A DNA stretch of 5,972 nucleotides from Alphaproteobacteria bacterium (GTDB lineage Bacteria; Pseudomonadota; Alphaproteobacteria; ATCC43930; CGMCC-115725): contig JAFAHP010000139.1 of the NCBI GenBank assembly GCA_019237175.1, forward strand, positions 1-5,972, read 5' to 3'. Within the stretch, counting starts at the first letter, position 1. The number at the start of each line of letters is the position of its first letter. The notes below the pieces were generated by a model. That model was not told where the DNA came from and made no database searches. It saw only the letters and a list, made by a program, of their open reading frames with translations. Below are positions 4,783 through 5,972 of the stretch, piece by piece. The position numbers and the translations under genes are program-made.

Positions 4783-5489
4783 CTGCCACCGGAGCGCGTC
4801 TTCTTCCACGCTTCGAAGTCGCGCTTGGCCTCCTCCCCCGCTGCCGGGAAGAGGCCGACCAGCGAGCGGCCGCGTGCAACCTCCGCTTCGGCGAATTCGT
4901 CGTAGAGGGTAGTCGCCAGCGCTTCCTCGGCGACCGCCTCGACGATGTCCGGCGGAATCACGACGACCCCGTCGCAGTCGCCGACGACGATGTCGCCCGG
5001 ATAGACGGCGACACCGCCGCAAGCGATTGGCAAATTGAGGTCGGCCGGCTGATGGACGATCCCGCTCGGCGGTGATGACGGCCGTCGATGATAGGCGGGC
5101 AAGCCGGTGTTAAAGACCCCCTCCGTATCGCGCAGCCCCCCATCAGTTACAATCCCGGCGCAACCGCGCGCTTTTAGGCGGCCGCAATAAATATCGCCGG
5201 CCGAGGCCGCCCGTGGGTCGCCCCGGGCGTCGACGACGAGCACATGACCCGGCGGGCATTCCTCCATCGCCCGCTGGTGCACTGCCCCTCGTCCCGTCGC
5301 AGTCTTGTCCTCGCGCGCCGGAATGAAGCGCATCGTGAACGCCGGGCCAACCATCCGTGGAACATCTGGCCGGATCGGCCAGACGTCCTGCAGAAACATA
5401 TTGCGCAAACCGCGTCGCGACAGAATGCCGGTCAAGGTCGATGTGCCGACGCGCAACAGCGCGTCGTGGGTCGCTGAAGACAATTCCAC
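4779..5489 (-). CDS. RraA/HMG-aldolase family protein (4-hydroxy-4-methyl-2-oxoglutarate aldolase-like)
   Basis: A 236-residue protein of the RraA-like family, which includes class II pyruvate aldolases acting on 4-hydroxy-4-methyl-2-oxoglutarate and 4-carboxy-4-hydroxy-2-oxoadipate, the last step of protocatechuate/gallate 4,5-cleavage, besides the RNase E inhibitor RraA. Motifs: M-V-G-P-A-F-T-M-R (46-54), E-C-P-P-G-H-V-L-V-V-D (77-87), A-S-A-G-D (95-99), R-G-C-A-G-I-V-T-D-G-G-L-R-D (108-121) with the Arg120-Asp121 pair expected at the metal/substrate site, and C-G-G-V-A-V-x-P-G-D further on. I chose GTG 5489 because GGGAGG (complement of 5497-5502) lies 7 nt upstream and family members begin near there; longer starts at ATG 5504 and TTG 5546 have poor ribosome sites. 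With other ring-cleavage genes around, an aldolase role is more likely than RNase regulation, but this is inference. Confidence 0.82.
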   Translation of the reverse strand: MELSSATHDALLRVGTSTLTGILSRRGLRNMFLQDVWPIRPDVPRMVGPAFTMRFIPAREDKTATGRGAVHQRAMEECPPGHVLVVDARGDPRAASAGDIYCGRLKARGCAGIVTDGGLRDTEGVFNTGLPAYHRRPSSPPSGIVHQPADLNLPIACGGVAVYPGDIVVGDCDGVVVIPPDIVEAVAEEALATTLYDEFAEAEVARGRSLVGLFPAAGEEAKRDFEAWKKTRSGGS

Positions 5490-5567
5490 CGTCGGACCTC
5501 CCATTCTCCCATTGCCCGTCTTAGCGACCTCAAAGCCGACGGGCAAGGAGCGGCCCGCGATTTCCTC

Positions 5568-5972
5568 TCACCGTTGCGGTATCATGCGCCGCACATGATC
5601 GACGGCGGCCATGTAGGCCGGCGAGGCGTCGAGGGCGTGCCGGTGCAAGCACGCTTCGGTAAACTTGATGACGTGCTCGTCGCCATGTGCAACGGCGCGG
5701 TCGACAAGTTCGTCCTGGTCTTGGTGGCGCGGTTCGATATCCTCGCGCATGATGGTGTCCCTGCCAAAGCAGGCATAAAGCGCACAGCCCGACTGCCAGG
5801 CATAGCGGACCGCGGCGCGCGCGGTGGGATCGCTGACTAGCAGCGCGATATTGCCGAGGGCGGCAGGGCTCGTGACGCCGTGGATAAAGGCTATCGTTGT
5901 CCGGATGTCGTGCGCGTTGCCGAGGGAGACGCGGGCAAACACCTCTGTCAGCTCGGCGCCAAGCGATGCCAG
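5568..5972 (-). CDS. questin-oxidase-like protein, C-terminal part (start outside the window)
   Basis: The last 134 codons of a minus-strand gene; the frame is open to the right edge, so the start lies beyond it. The sequence has A-F-I-H-G-V-T-S-P-A-A (around 5865-5895) and H-G-D-E-H-V-I-K-F-T-E-A-C-L (around 5645-5690), which I recognise as the late motifs of the questin oxidase (DUF4243) family. The fungal founder opens the quinone ring of the anthraquinone questin in a Baeyer-Villiger-like oxidation; bacterial members are uncharacterised as far as I know. The histidines in these motifs may bind cofactor or substrate, but this is unproven. A GTG at 5942 could be read as a start, but family-like sequence runs upstream of it. 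The RraA-family gene begins 78 nt downstream on the same strand, consistent with one operon. Assignment is from memory of motifs. Confidence 0.55.
   Translation of the reverse strand: MASLGAELTEVFARVSLGNAHDIRTTIAFIHGVTSPAALGNIALLVSDPTARAAVRYAWQSGCALYACFGRDTIMREDIEPRHQDQDELVDRAVAHGDEHVIKFTEACLHRHALDASPAYMAAVDHVRRMIPQR

Noticed and set aside
4257..5075. A 272-codon plus-strand frame across ridA, the DOPA-dioxygenase gene and the aldolase gene
   Set aside because: It is an Arg/Ala-rich shadow of three well-supported genes in other frames and strands.
5490..5546. Longer starts for the RraA-family gene at TTG 5546 or ATG 5504
   Set aside because: TTG 5546 has no Shine-Dalgarno motif and ATG 5504 has GGGAG only about one nt away. 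GTG 5489 has GGGAGG at 7 nt and fits the family's N terminus. ATG 5504 remains a possible alternative.

Overview
The window looks like chromosomal DNA from a GC-rich alphaproteobacterium. My guess is a soil organism of the Bradyrhizobium/Nitrobacteraceae type, based on codon use, the AT-rich gap next to small hypothetical genes, and the style of the catabolic genes. No rRNA, tRNA, CRISPR array or recognisable transposase is visible. The theme is breakdown of aromatic (phenolic or quinone) compounds.

Layout, left to right. Positions 1-20 hold the first six codons of a minus-strand gene that leaves the window. Positions 21-433 are a divergent control region with a dyad operator candidate (81-100), a cluster of TCCGCTG repeats and a perfect 20-bp palindrome (307-326). 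Two plus-strand genes follow, 42 nt apart: an acyl-CoA-dehydrogenase-fold flavin monooxygenase (434-1645) and a LigB-type class III extradiol dioxygenase (1688-2752). They end at a hairpin (2781-2816). Next comes an AT-rich stretch (about 2825-3060) and two small plus-strand genes with strong ribosome binding sites (3088-3294 and 3333-3584), one encoding a single-span membrane peptide. Immediately downstream, on the minus strand, lies what appears to be the broken N-terminal part of a homogentisate 1,2-dioxygenase-like cupin gene (about 3545-3907). It diverges from a RidA-family gene (3982-4368), which is followed after 27 nt by a DOPA 4,5-dioxygenase-family gene (4396-4782). That gene meets a minus-strand RraA/HMG-aldolase-family gene (4779-5489) tail to tail with a 4-nt overlap. 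The last feature is the C-terminal part of a questin-oxidase-like protein (5568 to the right edge, minus strand), upstream of the RraA-family gene in the same likely operon.

How the parts may work together (inference): the monooxygenase would hydroxylate a phenol, extradiol enzymes would open the catechol-type ring, RidA would remove imine or enamine intermediates or deaminate a 2-aminomuconate-like product, and the RraA-family aldolase would split an oxo-acid as in the protocatechuate/gallate 4,5-cleavage route. The questin-oxidase-like enzyme hints at a quinone or polycyclic substrate. Ring-cleavage enzymes of three unrelated folds lie within about 3 kb, one of them decayed, and I do not recognise this as a described pathway. 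The substrate cannot be read from the sequence.
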